DNA of 64,000 nucleotides from Anoplolepis gracilipes (lineage: Eukaryota; Arthropoda; Insecta; Hymenoptera; Formicidae): assembly GCF_047496725.1 (NCBI RefSeq), contig NC_132977.1:10958501-11022500 (forward strand), given 5' to 3'. Under the pieces are notes generated by a model. That model did no database searches. It was not told the origin of the DNA and worked only from the letters and a program-made list of their open reading frames with translations. Positions 50,814 to 61,460 of this stretch are shown piece by piece. The first letter of the stretch is position 1; the number at the start of each line of letters is the position of its first letter. The translations under genes and the position numbers were made by a program.

Positions 50814-51998
50814 GTACGAGAAGAAAAATAAATTTATCACAAGCATTGCATTGATCGCATAACTTTTCGCGAACAGATCGGCATTTGAGAGGAAACGATC
50901 GACAGGTTTACGGTCTTTTGTGCCTTCGGCGAGGGACGACATTTGGACAAAGTGAGCTTAATCGCTAATTGAGTGAGAATAGTTATATGTGAACGAGAGC
51001 ACACAATTGATGGGGTTTTCTAGTTTCTCGGCCGCCGGCGGACGTGTAACGACAAACTTAATGCGACTTTTCGCGCGTATATATTTCCCTCGTCAATCCA
51101 TATGTTCGCATAAAACCGACCGCGCGCGCACGGAAAGATGACCTCATTCACGCCTTCCCCACGATCACAATGGCACGAAATGCGTCGCCGTTAAATGGGC
51201 CACAGGTCGCGTGTAGAAACGCATTCAATGGCACGACTACTGCCTCTCGTTAGTCTGTCGTTCAGGAATTATATATAATTTCGACCGTTACCATTATATA
51301 CGTATATCACGCGCTGCATTCGGACTTTATGGACACGCGCGAGCATCGATTATAAATTCTATTGGGTTGCGAGTTGCGACCAATGACTCCGTGTACTTAT
51401 TAGTTAACTTTTAAACGTAAGCGTTCTTGCAACCGGAAGTGATCATCACTTCCCACTTTAGGGATATACATATACAGACGCGTTACGTATGCGAGCAAGA
51501 TTATTGCTGAGAAAGTTAATATTTGCTCTTATGCTACATTAGAAATAACAAGATTTAGATGTCTGAAACAACATACGCCAACTCCCGCAGGACATCCGCT
51601 ACGTAAGTTGTAATAATAAGACTTGTAATAATTAACAGCAATAAATTGATAATTCAGAGATTATATATACGGTCATAAATTGCAGATATTTCATACTTTT
51701 TTAATAAATAATTCTTTGTTTAAAAAAACACAATACCCCCCAAAAAATAATAAAAATATCATATAATGAATTTTTTGCGAGAGAATTAAATTATTTTTCA
51801 CTCAAATGACTTTATTTAGATGAGCGCGATAATTTCGTTTCCATGTTATAGAGCATAACAACTTTTGTATAAAACGTTTTTTCATGCAGTAATAAATAAT
51901 GGCAGTACTATCGGATATCCCGAAATCCGTTGGACATTTCGATATGCAATAGATATTCATATGCAAATATTCACTGAATGTACGTGCAGTGCGGTAGA

Positions 51999-52004
51999 TT
52001 TATT
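51999..52004 (-). terminator. Candidate Toll poly(A) signal AATAAA
   Basis: A canonical AATAAA on the minus strand lies about 330 nt after the Toll stop codon; a second is at 51811-51816. Both are in AT-rich DNA where such hexamers are expected by chance, so use of either is unproven. If used, the 3-prime UTR runs through the A28 tract. Confidence 0.25.
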
Positions 52005-52262
52005 GGAAATTATTGTAAAACCGATATCTCCAAATCTGTAACATCGAGCCTGTTCTTTATCGAATTCTAATAACTTGCATTAAAACATGTGAAGGAAAAG
52101 TAAGATATTTTTTTAGATATATACATATATATATATATCATATTTCTTCGACAAATATGAACACATCTGCGTATACGTGCAATTTTGTGCAACACACAGG
52201 GGCGCATATAAATTATACTATAGATCAATATCTTAATAAAATAACAGAATAAAAGAAAGCTT

Positions 52263-52271
52263 GTTCTCTGT
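52263..52271. repeat. 9-bp direct repeat, 3-prime copy (possible target-site duplication)
   Basis: The plus-strand sequence GTTCTCTGT occurs here and again at 56067-56075. This copy abuts the A28 tract, sharing one base with it. Confidence 0.45.
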
Positions 52272-52298
52272 TTTTTTTTTTTTTTTTTTTTTTTTTTT
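52271..52298 (-). repeat. A28 tract 36 nt downstream of the Toll stop
   Basis: The plus strand has 28 consecutive T, which is A28 on the Toll coding strand. An AATATA hexamer (variant poly(A) signal; plus-strand 52306-52311) precedes it by 7 nt. The tract is abutted by one copy of a 9-bp direct repeat whose other copy lies 40 bp upstream of the ATG. It may be a fossil poly(A) tail or an ordinary homopolymer run, of which this window has many. Confidence 0.6.
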
Positions 52299-52334
52299 GA
52301 AAAAATATATTTCCTTACTTAAATTACGGCAGCT

Positions 52335-55300
52335 TTACGTCCATTGATGATGCACAGGGGGTGGCGGGGGCGGCGGCAGTGGCAGTGGTCTCTCTAAAAC
52401 AGGAACTGGCGACACATCCGGCATGGCGAACCTTAGCTTCTGCCAGAACAACTTGTCTCCCCATACCAGCACGGTGTGCGACGAGATTCTCTTTTTGAGA
52501 TCGGCGTCGAGATCTCGCGGGCACACACCGCCCACCAGAAGCAAAATCACCGAGCGGCCCTTACCCTTGAGAGCGTCTCTGAGGGCCGCCTTAAACTCGA
52601 ATCTGGACCATTCGCCGTGGAGAAAGTTTTTCGACAGTACGAGGATGGTGCGCCTCGAGGAGTCGGCCGCCTCGGCCACGGCGTCGGCCACGTTGCTGCC
52701 GGCGCCGAGATCGCGATAATGTAGACACAGCCTGTAGGAAGTTTCGAGACCCGGCACGAGGATGGTCGAGACGAAGGCCTCGTCGACGGCGGAGTAGGAG
52801 ATGTAGGCGTCGAACGGCTTCTCCTGATCTTCGAAAGCGGCGGTCTTGTAGCACGCCCGTAAGCCGCACCTGCTGGCCGCCCAGGTTCTCAGAGTACGGC
52901 GATGCCGGAAGGCGCCGCACACCAATGCCACCGTCGCGAAAATCAGCACGACCGTGGCGAGCAGCAGCGGTAGATAAGCCTCGAGCGGACGTGTTTCGAC
53001 GACGGAGGTCGTGCCGGTTAATGCCGCGCAATTTATGATCGATCCGTTCGCCGGGAGAGTTATGGGGACGCCGAGGGAACAGGTGACGCTCCGCCAGTCG
53101 TTGATCTTGCCCCGGTTGCGGGCCATCCACTCTCGCACGAGATCTAGATACGAGCATTCGCAGCTCCACGGATTGCTGGAGAGACCGATGTCGACCAGAT
53201 ACGGATTTTCTCCCAGCTGCCAGAGGGCGAATGTACCGAGCCGATTGTTCTCCAGACGCAGAACTTCCAGCTGATGCAGCGGTAAGAACGTGCCGTTGTC
53301 GATGTACGTCAGCAGATTGTTCTGCAGGTAGAGCTCCTTTAGATTCTCCAACGGCATCAGCTCCATGCCGTTGAGCGCGCTTATCTTGTTGTTCTCCAGA
53401 TGGAGTACCAGCAGCCTCTTCAGACCGCTAAAGGTGTGATTGCGAATCGCGATGATGTTACTGTCGTTCGCGTAAAGAATTCGCAAGTTTTTTCGGCCAA
53501 TAAACGAGTGCGAATTTAATTCTCCGAAATTATTACCGTCGAGATAAACTTCCGTCGCGTCCATTGGCAATCGACCCGGCAGAGTTTTGTAACCCGAGCT
53601 GGAACAATCGACGACATTCGCCGACCAAGATTGATCGTGATAACAAGTACAGTTCGTCGGACACGTCATCTCGCAATCGCAGGCGTCAAAATCGCAGCAG
53701 TGACAGAGGGCGAAACAGTGGGTCTTATAAGTGCATAGGAATTGCGACGGCTTAGCCTCTAGCAGAGGTATAAACGACTTGTGACGATCGTACGGTAATC
53801 TACAGTAAACGGACTCGAGATCCATCACCCTCGGATGCTGTCTCAGCGCCAGCGAATTGATCCTCTGCAACCACTCCGTGGTGCAGTCGCATATAAAGGG
53901 ATTTCCACCGATGTAGAATTGCGGAAGTTGCCGGTTAGGCGACACCTGAGTAAGCTGAAGCGCCGAGAGGTTCATCTTGACGATCAGATTCGCGTAGAGA
54001 TCCACTCGAGTGAGATTGGTCTTGTTGAAGAAGGTCTGCGGTTCCACGGATGATATAAGATTATCGTTGACGAACAGTAGCTCGACGGAATCCGGAATCG
54101 AGCGCGAGTTTATTTTCGTTAACCGGTTAAACGACACGTCGAAAGTCGTCAGTCTCACCGTCCGTGGCGCGACGCCGAGATCCGTAATAAGATTTTTATG
54201 CAAATCCAGCCACTGTAATTTCTCAGGCAGGTAGCTGTAATCGAGCAGCGTGATCATGTTGTCGGACATGTTGAGCCACAGGAGGCCGGGCGCGCTTGTG
54301 AAGATGCCGGACATATCTTGCAACAAATTCGAGTCCAGACGAATCGCCTGCAGCGCCGGATTCACGGCGAACGCGCCGTCCTCGACGTATTCGATTCTGT
54401 TCCTGGCCAGATTTAAGATCTGCAGCGCCGGCAATTGCGCGAGATCCGTCTGCGTGACGTTGGTAATCTCGTTACCCATCATTCTTAATCCGTCTAAATT
54501 TGACATTCCTCGAAAACCAGGGTGATTGAGGCTCCTGATTTGATTCTCGCCCAGATCGAGCGTTCGTAGTACTCTCAGATCTTTTAACGCCACTGGTATA
54601 CTTTCAAGATTGTTGCCGGACAGATTTAAATCTAGCATGCTCGTCGAGCAGTTCCGAAAGGCGTCCGGATGAATTCCCTCGAGCAGGTTTGAATTCAAGG
54701 CCAGCAAGGAGAGGGCGAATAATCCGTTGAGGGAGTAAGCGTCAAGATAAGTTAGACGATTGTGGGCCAGTTGAAGAGTGTGCAGATTGCTCATCGGTGA
54801 AAATGTGTCCGCCGATATCATTTCTATTTCGTTGAACTGAAGATTTAAAATCTGCAGAGTGTAAAGGTCCTTGAAGAGTGCCGGATCCAGCTTGCTGATT
54901 CGATTGTGAGACAAGTTGAGAAGCACAAGGCGTATCAGACCGGAAAAAGTCGACGAATTCAGCCAGGAACTCGTCAGGACGTTTGTCGACAAGTCGAGAG
55001 TGACCAGCTGATTCATGTTAATCAATAAGCCGGGGGACATCATGCTGATGGAATTATTTTGCAAATGCAACTCCTTCAACGATTTGGTCGCGTCCCGGAA
55101 CATCTCCTTTGGCAGAGCGACAATTCTGTTCCCGGACAGGTCGAGGCTTTCCAAGGATCTGAGTCCTTGCAGGGCTTCGTCGGCTACCTTAGAGATCGCG
55201 TTGCCAGACATATTCAATACTCTGAGCCGCTTCAACGATGAGAATCCGCAAGCCGGTAGCACAGAGATTTGATTGTTGGACACGTCCAGTGACTGGACGT

Positions 55301-56027
55301 CGAGAGAACACGGAAACGGCGTCGACGTGGATTCTTGTTGACGTCTCGACAGTTTCTCGCTGACATCGCGAAATCCCAGCTCCGATATATCCTTTAGCGT
55401 GTTCCAAGAAATGTTGAGAGTTACCAAGTTCGATAACGGGCAAAACAGACCATCCGGTATCTGCCAAATGTTGTTCCACGACAGGTCGAGTTTTTCGATC
55501 TGCGGCGTATTGTCGAATGCGCCGCTCTCCAGTTCCAGACTGTACTTGGTCTTGCGCTCGTTTAACGTTTTAACCGTCAGATTACGCAGATCGCGCAGAC
55601 CGTTGAGCAACTTGGCCGGCCAGTGCGCCAGCTTGCACCCGGTCAACTTCAACGATCGCAACCGCCACAGGTGAAGGAAGCTGTCGACGCTGAAAACGCC
55701 GTTTCCGTTCCCGTTCCCGTTCCCGTTCCCGTTCCCGTTCTCGAGATCCTCGCCCGCGCAGACCACGTTCATAGCGGTCACGTATTCGCTCGTGGCCTGG
55801 GAAAAGTTGGTCTTGAGCGAGTCGTTGCCGGCAACGTAACGATGCACGCAGGTGAGCGCGCCATCCTGGTGCGAATCCCACGTACAATGGTCCGGCAAAT
55901 CGAGCCTCGGCGGCAGCTCGCTGGTCACGGCGAGCACGTGGTACACCGGCAGTAATAACAGGCAGTAATGGGCCAACGACAGTGTTCTTCTGCCGGGATC
56001 CTCGTGCCGACCGACGAGCCTACGCAT
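52335..56027 (-). CDS. Toll family receptor (long insect Toll, TIR domain), intronless
   Basis: This is a single-pass membrane receptor of 1230 residues, encoded without introns. Residues 1 to about 36 form a signal peptide with a hydrophobic core near 21-34. Leucine-rich repeats run from about 112 to 700. A C-terminal LRR cap follows (NPFICDCTTEWL from 709, cysteines to 765). A cysteine-rich second cap (about 771-808) leads into a shorter LRR block (about 826-945) and another cap (about 952-1000). A transmembrane helix lies near 1017-1038 and a TIR domain near 1070-1205, with the box 1-like FDAYISYS, the BB-loop region CLHYRDLGAG and the box 3-like FWQKLRFAMP. This order is that of the insect Toll-2/18w, -6, -7, -8, -10 group. 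Such receptors bind extracellular ligands or partner Tolls; known roles are tissue patterning and immunity. The tail after the TIR domain is only about 25 residues and proline-rich, unlike the long tails of Drosophila Toll-6/7/8/18w. A Toll-10-like identity is possible, but the paralogue cannot be settled by eye. The family call is very secure. Confidence 0.96.
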   Translation of the reverse strand: MRRLVGRHEDPGRRTLSLAHYCLLLLPVYHVLAVTSELPPRLDLPDHCTWDSHQDGALTCVHRYVAGNDSLKTNFSQATSEYVTAMNVVCAGEDLENGNGNGNGNGNGNGVFSVDSFLHLWRLRSLKLTGCKLAHWPAKLLNGLRDLRNLTVKTLNERKTKYSLELESGAFDNTPQIEKLDLSWNNIWQIPDGLFCPLSNLVTLNISWNTLKDISELGFRDVSEKLSRRQQESTSTPFPCSLDVQSLDVSNNQISVLPACGFSSLKRLRVLNMSGNAISKVADEALQGLRSLESLDLSGNRIVALPKEMFRDATKSLKELHLQNNSISMMSPGLLINMNQLVTLDLSTNVLTSSWLNSSTFSGLIRLVLLNLSHNRISKLDPALFKDLYTLQILNLQFNEIEMISADTFSPMSNLHTLQLAHNRLTYLDAYSLNGLFALSLLALNSNLLEGIHPDAFRNCSTSMLDLNLSGNNLESIPVALKDLRVLRTLDLGENQIRSLNHPGFRGMSNLDGLRMMGNEITNVTQTDLAQLPALQILNLARNRIEYVEDGAFAVNPALQAIRLDSNLLQDMSGIFTSAPGLLWLNMSDNMITLLDYSYLPEKLQWLDLHKNLITDLGVAPRTVRLTTFDVSFNRLTKINSRSIPDSVELLFVNDNLISSVEPQTFFNKTNLTRVDLYANLIVKMNLSALQLTQVSPNRQLPQFYIGGNPFICDCTTEWLQRINSLALRQHPRVMDLESVYCRLPYDRHKSFIPLLEAKPSQFLCTYKTHCFALCHCCDFDACDCEMTCPTNCTCYHDQSWSANVVDCSSSGYKTLPGRLPMDATEVYLDGNNFGELNSHSFIGRKNLRILYANDSNIIAIRNHTFSGLKRLLVLHLENNKISALNGMELMPLENLKELYLQNNLLTYIDNGTFLPLHQLEVLRLENNRLGTFALWQLGENPYLVDIGLSSNPWSCECSYLDLVREWMARNRGKINDWRSVTCSLGVPITLPANGSIINCAALTGTTSVVETRPLEAYLPLLLATVVLIFATVALVCGAFRHRRTLRTWAASRCGLRACYKTAAFEDQEKPFDAYISYSAVDEAFVSTILVPGLETSYRLCLHYRDLGAGSNVADAVAEAADSSRRTILVLSKNFLHGEWSRFEFKAALRDALKGKGRSVILLLVGGVCPRDLDADLKKRISSHTVLVWGDKLFWQKLRFAMPDVSPVPVLERPLPLPPPPPPPVHHQWT
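52413..52820 (-). other. TIR domain segment of the Toll receptor
   Basis: Residues about 1070-1205 of the Toll protein form the cytoplasmic TIR domain, which in this family recruits adaptors by TIR-TIR or related contacts. The BB-loop arginine-aspartate pair is kept (RD in CLHYRDLGAG), but the proline of the vertebrate RDxxPG consensus is absent; other insect Tolls also deviate here. The domain ends with the FW box. It is followed by a proline-rich stretch of about 25 residues and then the stop. Confidence 0.9.
55698..55739 (-). repeat. GGCAAC/GGGAAC-type hexanucleotide repeat coding for (Asn-Gly)7 in Toll
   Basis: Residues 97-110 of the Toll protein are seven Asn-Gly pairs, encoded by a six-base unit that reads CCCGTT on the plus strand. 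The tract lies between the N-terminal cysteine region and the first leucine-rich repeats. Its unit length keeps the frame when copy number changes, so length variation would be tolerated. Confidence 0.9.
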
Positions 56028-56081
56028 CTTTAGCGAACTCGTTGCCTGCGCTCGGTTTTCGTACCGGTTCTCTGTCTCCTA
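56028..56081 (-). promoter_or_regulatory. Toll 5-prime leader with in-frame upstream stop
   Basis: Reading back from the Toll ATG in frame, a TAG stop lies at 56081-56079, exactly 18 codons upstream, with no other in-frame ATG between. The context of the chosen start is CTAAAGATG, with a purine at -3. Unless an upstream exon is spliced in, translation must begin at 56027, and the signal peptide fits that start. Confidence 0.7.
56067..56075. repeat. 9-bp direct repeat, 5-prime copy (possible target-site duplication)
   Basis: The plus-strand sequence GTTCTCTGT is identical to 52263-52271. It lies 39 nt upstream of the Toll ATG, just inside the upstream in-frame stop. The match stops at exactly 9 bp on both sides. 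Confidence 0.45.
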
Positions 56082-56786
56082 ATCATCACACGCCGCGCGA
56101 CCGCGTCACGTCACCGATTGCGGGTTATTGTCCGCCGCGCGCTTTTATTACACGCGACTAGAAAGTTTAATACCGACCGACCGGAGAACGTGTCACTGAT
56201 TGTGAGAGACTTCACTCGCTCTTGCGATCACAACTGCGATATACAAAAAACGCTCAAACGTCCATTAAAAATCGACGAGATGGTCGACAGTTCGTCGGCA
56301 GATCGTAAAAATTATCACAATTATTTTTACTCCCAAATTGTTTACACTTGAAAAAAAAAAAAAAAACTGTTCGTTTGACGCGAGTATTGTTTTCGTAATA
56401 TAATCAGTACATTTCTTTAACAACAAAAGATGAATTATTCTATTGTATGTTCGTAGCGTTCTTCAATCAATTCTCGGCTCGGTTCTTCGGAACGATCGAC
56501 GAGATTGGAGAGTCACGTCGCGTCAAAATCGTTTAACAGACGTTAACCCTGTATCAGAATGTTATCCGTTTACGATGATACACCGACAAACTAATATCGC
56601 GTCCCGTTACAATATCCCGCATTCCGATCTGCAGGGAGACGTGTCGTGTTATTCGCGCAACATCGACGTCTCGCGTAAACTGCCCAACTCGCGCTCCGAG
56701 ATGTGCCATTACAGAATTCCGCGCGTCACACTATTTTCTCGTCGATGTCGAGCAAATGCGCCCTCGGTTTCTCGATTAGAACCCAT

Positions 56787-56839
<53 letters not shown>

Positions 56840-56847
56840 GAGAGAGA
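56787..56847. repeat. GA-rich microsatellite upstream of Toll
   Basis: GA dinucleotides with a few AAG interruptions, about 760-820 bp upstream of the Toll ATG. It reads CT-rich on the Toll strand. GA tracts are known binding sites for GAGA-type factors in insects; any role here is inferred. Confidence 0.95.
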
Positions 56848-57278
56848 TCGGCCTCTCCGAGATCTCCGGAAGATGCGAGGACGAGCGACTACGTGATATA
56901 TCTTTTACACGAATTACGACCAAGGATCGTGAAACGCAAACCAAGAGTAAAAACAGTATATATAACAGAGCAGAGACAGCTCGTTTTCCACCGACACCGA
57001 GGACCAAGGACCGCGTAGCGCTTGGTACGACGGCCACCGCGCGACTGACGTGCGAGATCTCCTCGGCGTCTAACTCGACGCAGCGTCCACCAATCGTTTC
57101 TACCCCCACCGAGCGACCGGTGGCGGCAGCGCGCACACACATACACGCACACACATATACGTAGCGGCGGCCCAAGTGGAGCGAGCACGCGCCTACCGCA
57201 GGATCCCGGAGTGGAACGAGGACGTCCTGCGTTTCGTACGCCAGCGCGTCTTTCTTGCACACGTATGCACGTACGCAT

Positions 57279-57286
57279 GCACGCAT

Positions 57287-57346
<60 letters not shown>
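57279..57346. repeat. (CA)n microsatellite upstream of Toll
   Basis: ACAT units pass into a pure CA tract of about 40 bp, 1.25-1.32 kb upstream of the Toll ATG. Confidence 0.97.
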
Positions 57347-57348
<2 letters not shown>

Positions 57349-58010
57349 TTGTCGTCGTTACCATTACACGCGATCGACGGACGAACGAGCCGCATAGAGA
57401 GAGGAGAGAAGAACGAGCGGACATTGCACGCAACCTGTCTGTATCTTCTCACCCTCCCCCCCCCCTCTCTCTCTCTCTTTTCTACCCACCTCCCCCGCCG
57501 GCATGGACCGAGGACACGGTATCGGAAAAAAGCATCGACACTTTACTCGTTATTAGAGTCGACAAAAAAATATCGATATCCGTACTGGCTTCGAAAAAGA
57601 AAAATATCGATGAATATATGCTATCGTCAATACGAGAGTAAATATCGAGAAGAGATACCGGGGCCTTTATTCATGCCGTTTTCTTTTTTTCTAACATTTT
57701 TTTTGTATGCATACAAACATTTGACACGTTGTCTATTCTTCTAACAACTAAATAAACCCGTCTAAACTAATTAAACAGTTTTTTTTTTTTTTCGTTTTTA
57801 AATCTTTTGTTACGTTCTAACAATATATTGTATAAACATGTATATTTTTTTCGCATATTGTCTACACGAAATGCGCGGTAGATGGTAAACGAAAGACGTT
57901 GGACATTTCAAACCAACTCGGATGTTTAGCACGAGTCGTCATGAACGATCCTCGACAGTTCTGCTCCTTCTGCCAGTCGTACTTCCATCGTGCTCGGAAT
58001 CTCTCATTCG

Positions 58011-58016
<6 letters not shown>

Positions 58017-58041
<25 letters not shown>
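58017..58041. repeat. (GA)n microsatellite
   Basis: 25 bp of GA, about 2 kb upstream of the Toll ATG. Confidence 0.95.
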
Positions 58042-58202
58042 TCGCGTCTCTTAGGAGGACTGTTCCGAGCGGGGGATACGGGTACATAGAGATCGTCTCC
58101 ACGCACACGCAGCGCATACTCATCTCCCCGGCTGCAGCATCGCCCGAAGGGTGCACACACAGAGACCGTCGGTTGACAAGAGAGAAAGGGAGAACGAGAA
58201 CA

Positions 58203-58221
58203 AGAGAGAGAGAGAGAGAGA
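58203..58221. repeat. (GA)n microsatellite
   Basis: A shorter GA tract in a purine-rich stretch. Confidence 0.9.
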
Positions 58222-59480
58222 CAAGAGACACGAAGGAAAGGGAGTAGAGCCGACATGCACGACTTTGCGATTCGATTGCCGAACTTGCACGAAGAACCGC
58301 GAACCGGTCCTACCTTCCTCTCGCCCCGTCCTCGAGACGCGACGTGCTGCTTCTTCTCTCTATGGACTCACGATATTCGGGGCATCCAACCCCGACACGG
58401 ACCACCGGTCGTAAAAAGGTTTCGATCAATTTTTAAGTGGCCGCCGAACCGACACTGCTCTTCCTCTTTCTTTATCTCTCTCTCTCTCTATCTTCGTCTT
58501 TCTCGTTTTCCCTTCCCCGCCGCCCCGGAAACCGACAAACAACCCGTGTTCACCCGTTTCTTCTCCGGTCGAGATTCTCTCTCGATCTGCAAATCGCGGG
58601 AGAGATCAAGAGAGCTCCAGATACGTCCGATGCTCAATAAGCCTCGCTGATTCATGCTCGTTCGGCCGACAAGCGACTTTCGGGTTGATCGATGGGGACT
58701 CGAAATAGTTTGTAACTTGGTAGCCAGGGTCGCGTTGCGGTTTTGACTTCGCAGAATATATTTGCGCGTCTCGTCTGCTCGTCTGCGCTCCGCCGATTTT
58801 CGTCTCGCCAAGGAAGCCAGCATTAATTCATATTAAGTGTCGCTTAATCGGGAACTTTGACGGCAAGTAAGCGTCAAAATATTTCTCACGCGCTCAGTAT
58901 CGGATGTTTGTTGCGCCAAGGATGGATGAATCACCCTCTTAATTGATGCATAGGCGATAAAAGAGATCTCGCGCTGCGCGAGGGTATCTTTCCGGAAAAT
59001 TGTGAATTATTAACCGCGGAGAGTAAGCTCGCAGAAGAAAGATCGCCCGTGCAAATCTTCTGTGCTTTGTCCCCCGTAATAAACAAGACGTGACTCAAAA
59101 CAAGGATATTTAATCCATCTAACGATATTTTATACTTCAACTCTCCTCGCATTGCGGAGGGACGAGTCGCAAAGCGTAGGAAACTAACACAAGTGTAGAG
59201 TTAAAAAGATTGGAGAACAGAAAACACAAGCTTTCTTCCATTTTAGAATCAAGTAAAGTGTTTCTATAAACAAATTACATTTCTAATGAACGCAATTATG
59301 CGAAACGGTATTAATCATGGTGTATCATATTTTATACATACAATTAATTAAATTTAAGCTAAAATAAGCACATTTGAAAATGCCATTTAAGCCGTAAATT
59401 TAGTCATGATTCATTAATTAACCATAATTGTACACAAATAACTTATAAGAATTTAAATTTCTCTCTCAGCGAAGAATTGG

Positions 59481-59507
59481 TTTTTTTTTTTTTTTTTTTT
59501 TTTTTTT
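59481..59507. repeat. T27 homopolymer
   Basis: A run of 27 T followed by CCCC. Confidence 0.97.
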
Positions 59508-60895
59508 CCCCTCGAAAGGATCCTAAATAAATATTCGATATGATTATAATGTATTTGCCGATGCAAATTCGTCTAATTTTATGTACACGCAAATACGACG
59601 TTCCCGGAAAAAGATCAAACGTTTCTTCAAATTGCAATTAATTTGTCGTTCCATTACAAGGGTTCTTCTCTCCGCCAGTCACGTTTAATTAAAATCGTTA
59701 TAACGGCGATCGTGGATCGTTATAGTTCCAATAATAGGTGCCGTAGATATCCGACGAGAGTTTTCCTCCGAGCAAAAATATACGCAATCTTACTTCTCCG
59801 CCACCTTCCAGAAACGAACCTGTTATTTCTCAGCACACGTCCGCTTCGTTATCAACTAATGTTGGAACGAATCCACGGTATCAAAAACGCTCGTCGGGGA
59901 TTGAGCTATATATCATATCTTCAAAACGAAGACCGGCACGAAACTACATCGAGATACGCAACTGCTGAACAAATCGAAATTGAATAGTCTCGACTCGCTT
60001 GAAAAATTATATAAATATGTTCTTTGTGACATTATTATAAAATACCTATCAAAAAATCAATATACTTGAAAAATTTGCGGATTAATATCAGGATAAATAA
60101 TATATATATATATATATTTTTTTATAATCCATTATATTTGATTATTGAATGCAGTATTTTTATTCAAATACATTTTATTGCTCCTTATTATTTTGAATAT
60201 CGCTCGATACAAATTTTCATCAACGAATTTGCGATCTGAAAATATAATTCGTCCTCGCTGAATCCTCGCTAAAAAAACTTGCCCGCCCGATTCGAAAATC
60301 AATTAGCGATGGATTCAGCTTCCATGTAAGGAGCGAATCGCGCATCACGAACGCGCAATCTTATCGTCCGGAATAGCGCCTGAAAGTGGCGGGGAAAAAG
60401 AAGTTTTAATTAAACCTAGAATAAGAGTTTAATCGAGCGAGCGGGATTAATTGCCCCCGTCCCCCGGAGGGGATTAAAACGACCGTAGGGTCAAAGGGAG
60501 AAAACTGGCCAGAGTCTCTTTCGGCGACGACGGCATCGCGACTTCTAAAATACCTCGGGCAAAGCCATCCGTATAAATATTCGCGCGAAATTTTCTCCCT
60601 GTGTTCTATTATGTCTAATTAACGGGACGCCCGACTTCGCGCGCACAATGCAAATCCCGCTGGAGTGGATTTCGCTTTTGATTTTCGAGAGATATGTCGC
60701 GTCCCATCAAATGCTTCTAATTCCTGACAATCCACGAGACGCTCCTTTGTTGCGCCCGGCATTCGCCGGAATGAACAACGGCGAATTTGGAAAATCTTAC
60801 GTGTGACTCGTGTGTCGAGAGACCCTCGCTACGACGCGAGTACGTTACAAATTATAATCGTAGAATAACCCTTCGTGACGTCCATTTTTTACCGT

Positions 60896-60898
<3 letters not shown>

Positions 60899-60936
<38 letters not shown>

Positions 60937-60939
60937 ATA
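60899..60939. repeat. Compound (TA)n-(GT)n microsatellite
   Basis: About 30 bp of TA followed by GTGTGTGT and TATA. Confidence 0.95.
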
Positions 60940-61460
60940 TTTTTTTTTATCGAACAAATTCCGCGCGAACTCCCGGGAGATCACGCGTGCAGAAATAGCT
61001 GACCGGTGGTTTCGCGAATCATTTTTAGCCGTGCAGATTTTACAGAGTATTGTTGGGCGCGCTCGAGTACAGCGTACTATACTATATACAACGAACAATG
61101 GTATGCTTTACGGTGATTCGATTTATATCGGATTTTTTGCCGTGTGTTATACATATCACGGTACGGGCGCGCCATGTGTGGCCGCGGCATGTGTCGAAGT
61201 CTCGTGCAAAATAGATCCGCGTCCGTTTGCCAAACAAGTCTATCACTGCCAACGCGTGTGTACGGAAAATATAGTACATAGAGCGATTCCGTTGTACGAT
61301 GACATTAGATTCGCGTTTATCGTTTTCACCATTGTAAACGGCATTAAAATAAATTTATTCAAATGTGTCTTAATGTTGCTAGTTTGTCGAATCTTACAGT
61401 TGTAAATTCATCTTTCCTCTGTTAAAATTCTTTGATTAATTTGAAACCAAGCTCTCTTTC

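Larger units (their letters stand above)
47401..52262. other. Gene-free: downstream flank of Toll
   Basis: 47720-49430 is CpG-rich and complex; its longest frame (47722-48114) resembles no family I know. 49440-50850 is AT-rich with two long TA tracts. 50900-51560 is moderately CpG-rich. 51600-52262 is AT-rich and would hold the Toll 3-prime UTR if that is long. Confidence 0.55.

Noticed and set aside
51811..51816. Second minus-strand AATAAA downstream of Toll
   Set aside because: It lies in AT-rich DNA where the hexamer is expected by chance; there is no reason to prefer it over the nearer one at 51999-52004.
52591..53169. A 192-codon minus-strand frame inside the Toll gene
   Set aside because: It overlaps the TIR and transmembrane coding region in another frame, is arginine-rich and has no domain; it is a shadow of the real frame.
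55623..55955. Plus-strand frame with a valine-proline repeat
   Set aside because: It is the antisense reading of the Toll hexanucleotide repeat.
56726..57433. 235-codon minus-strand frame upstream of Toll
   Set aside because: It is largely translated CA and GA repeats (Val-Cys and Leu-Ser runs) and has no independent support.
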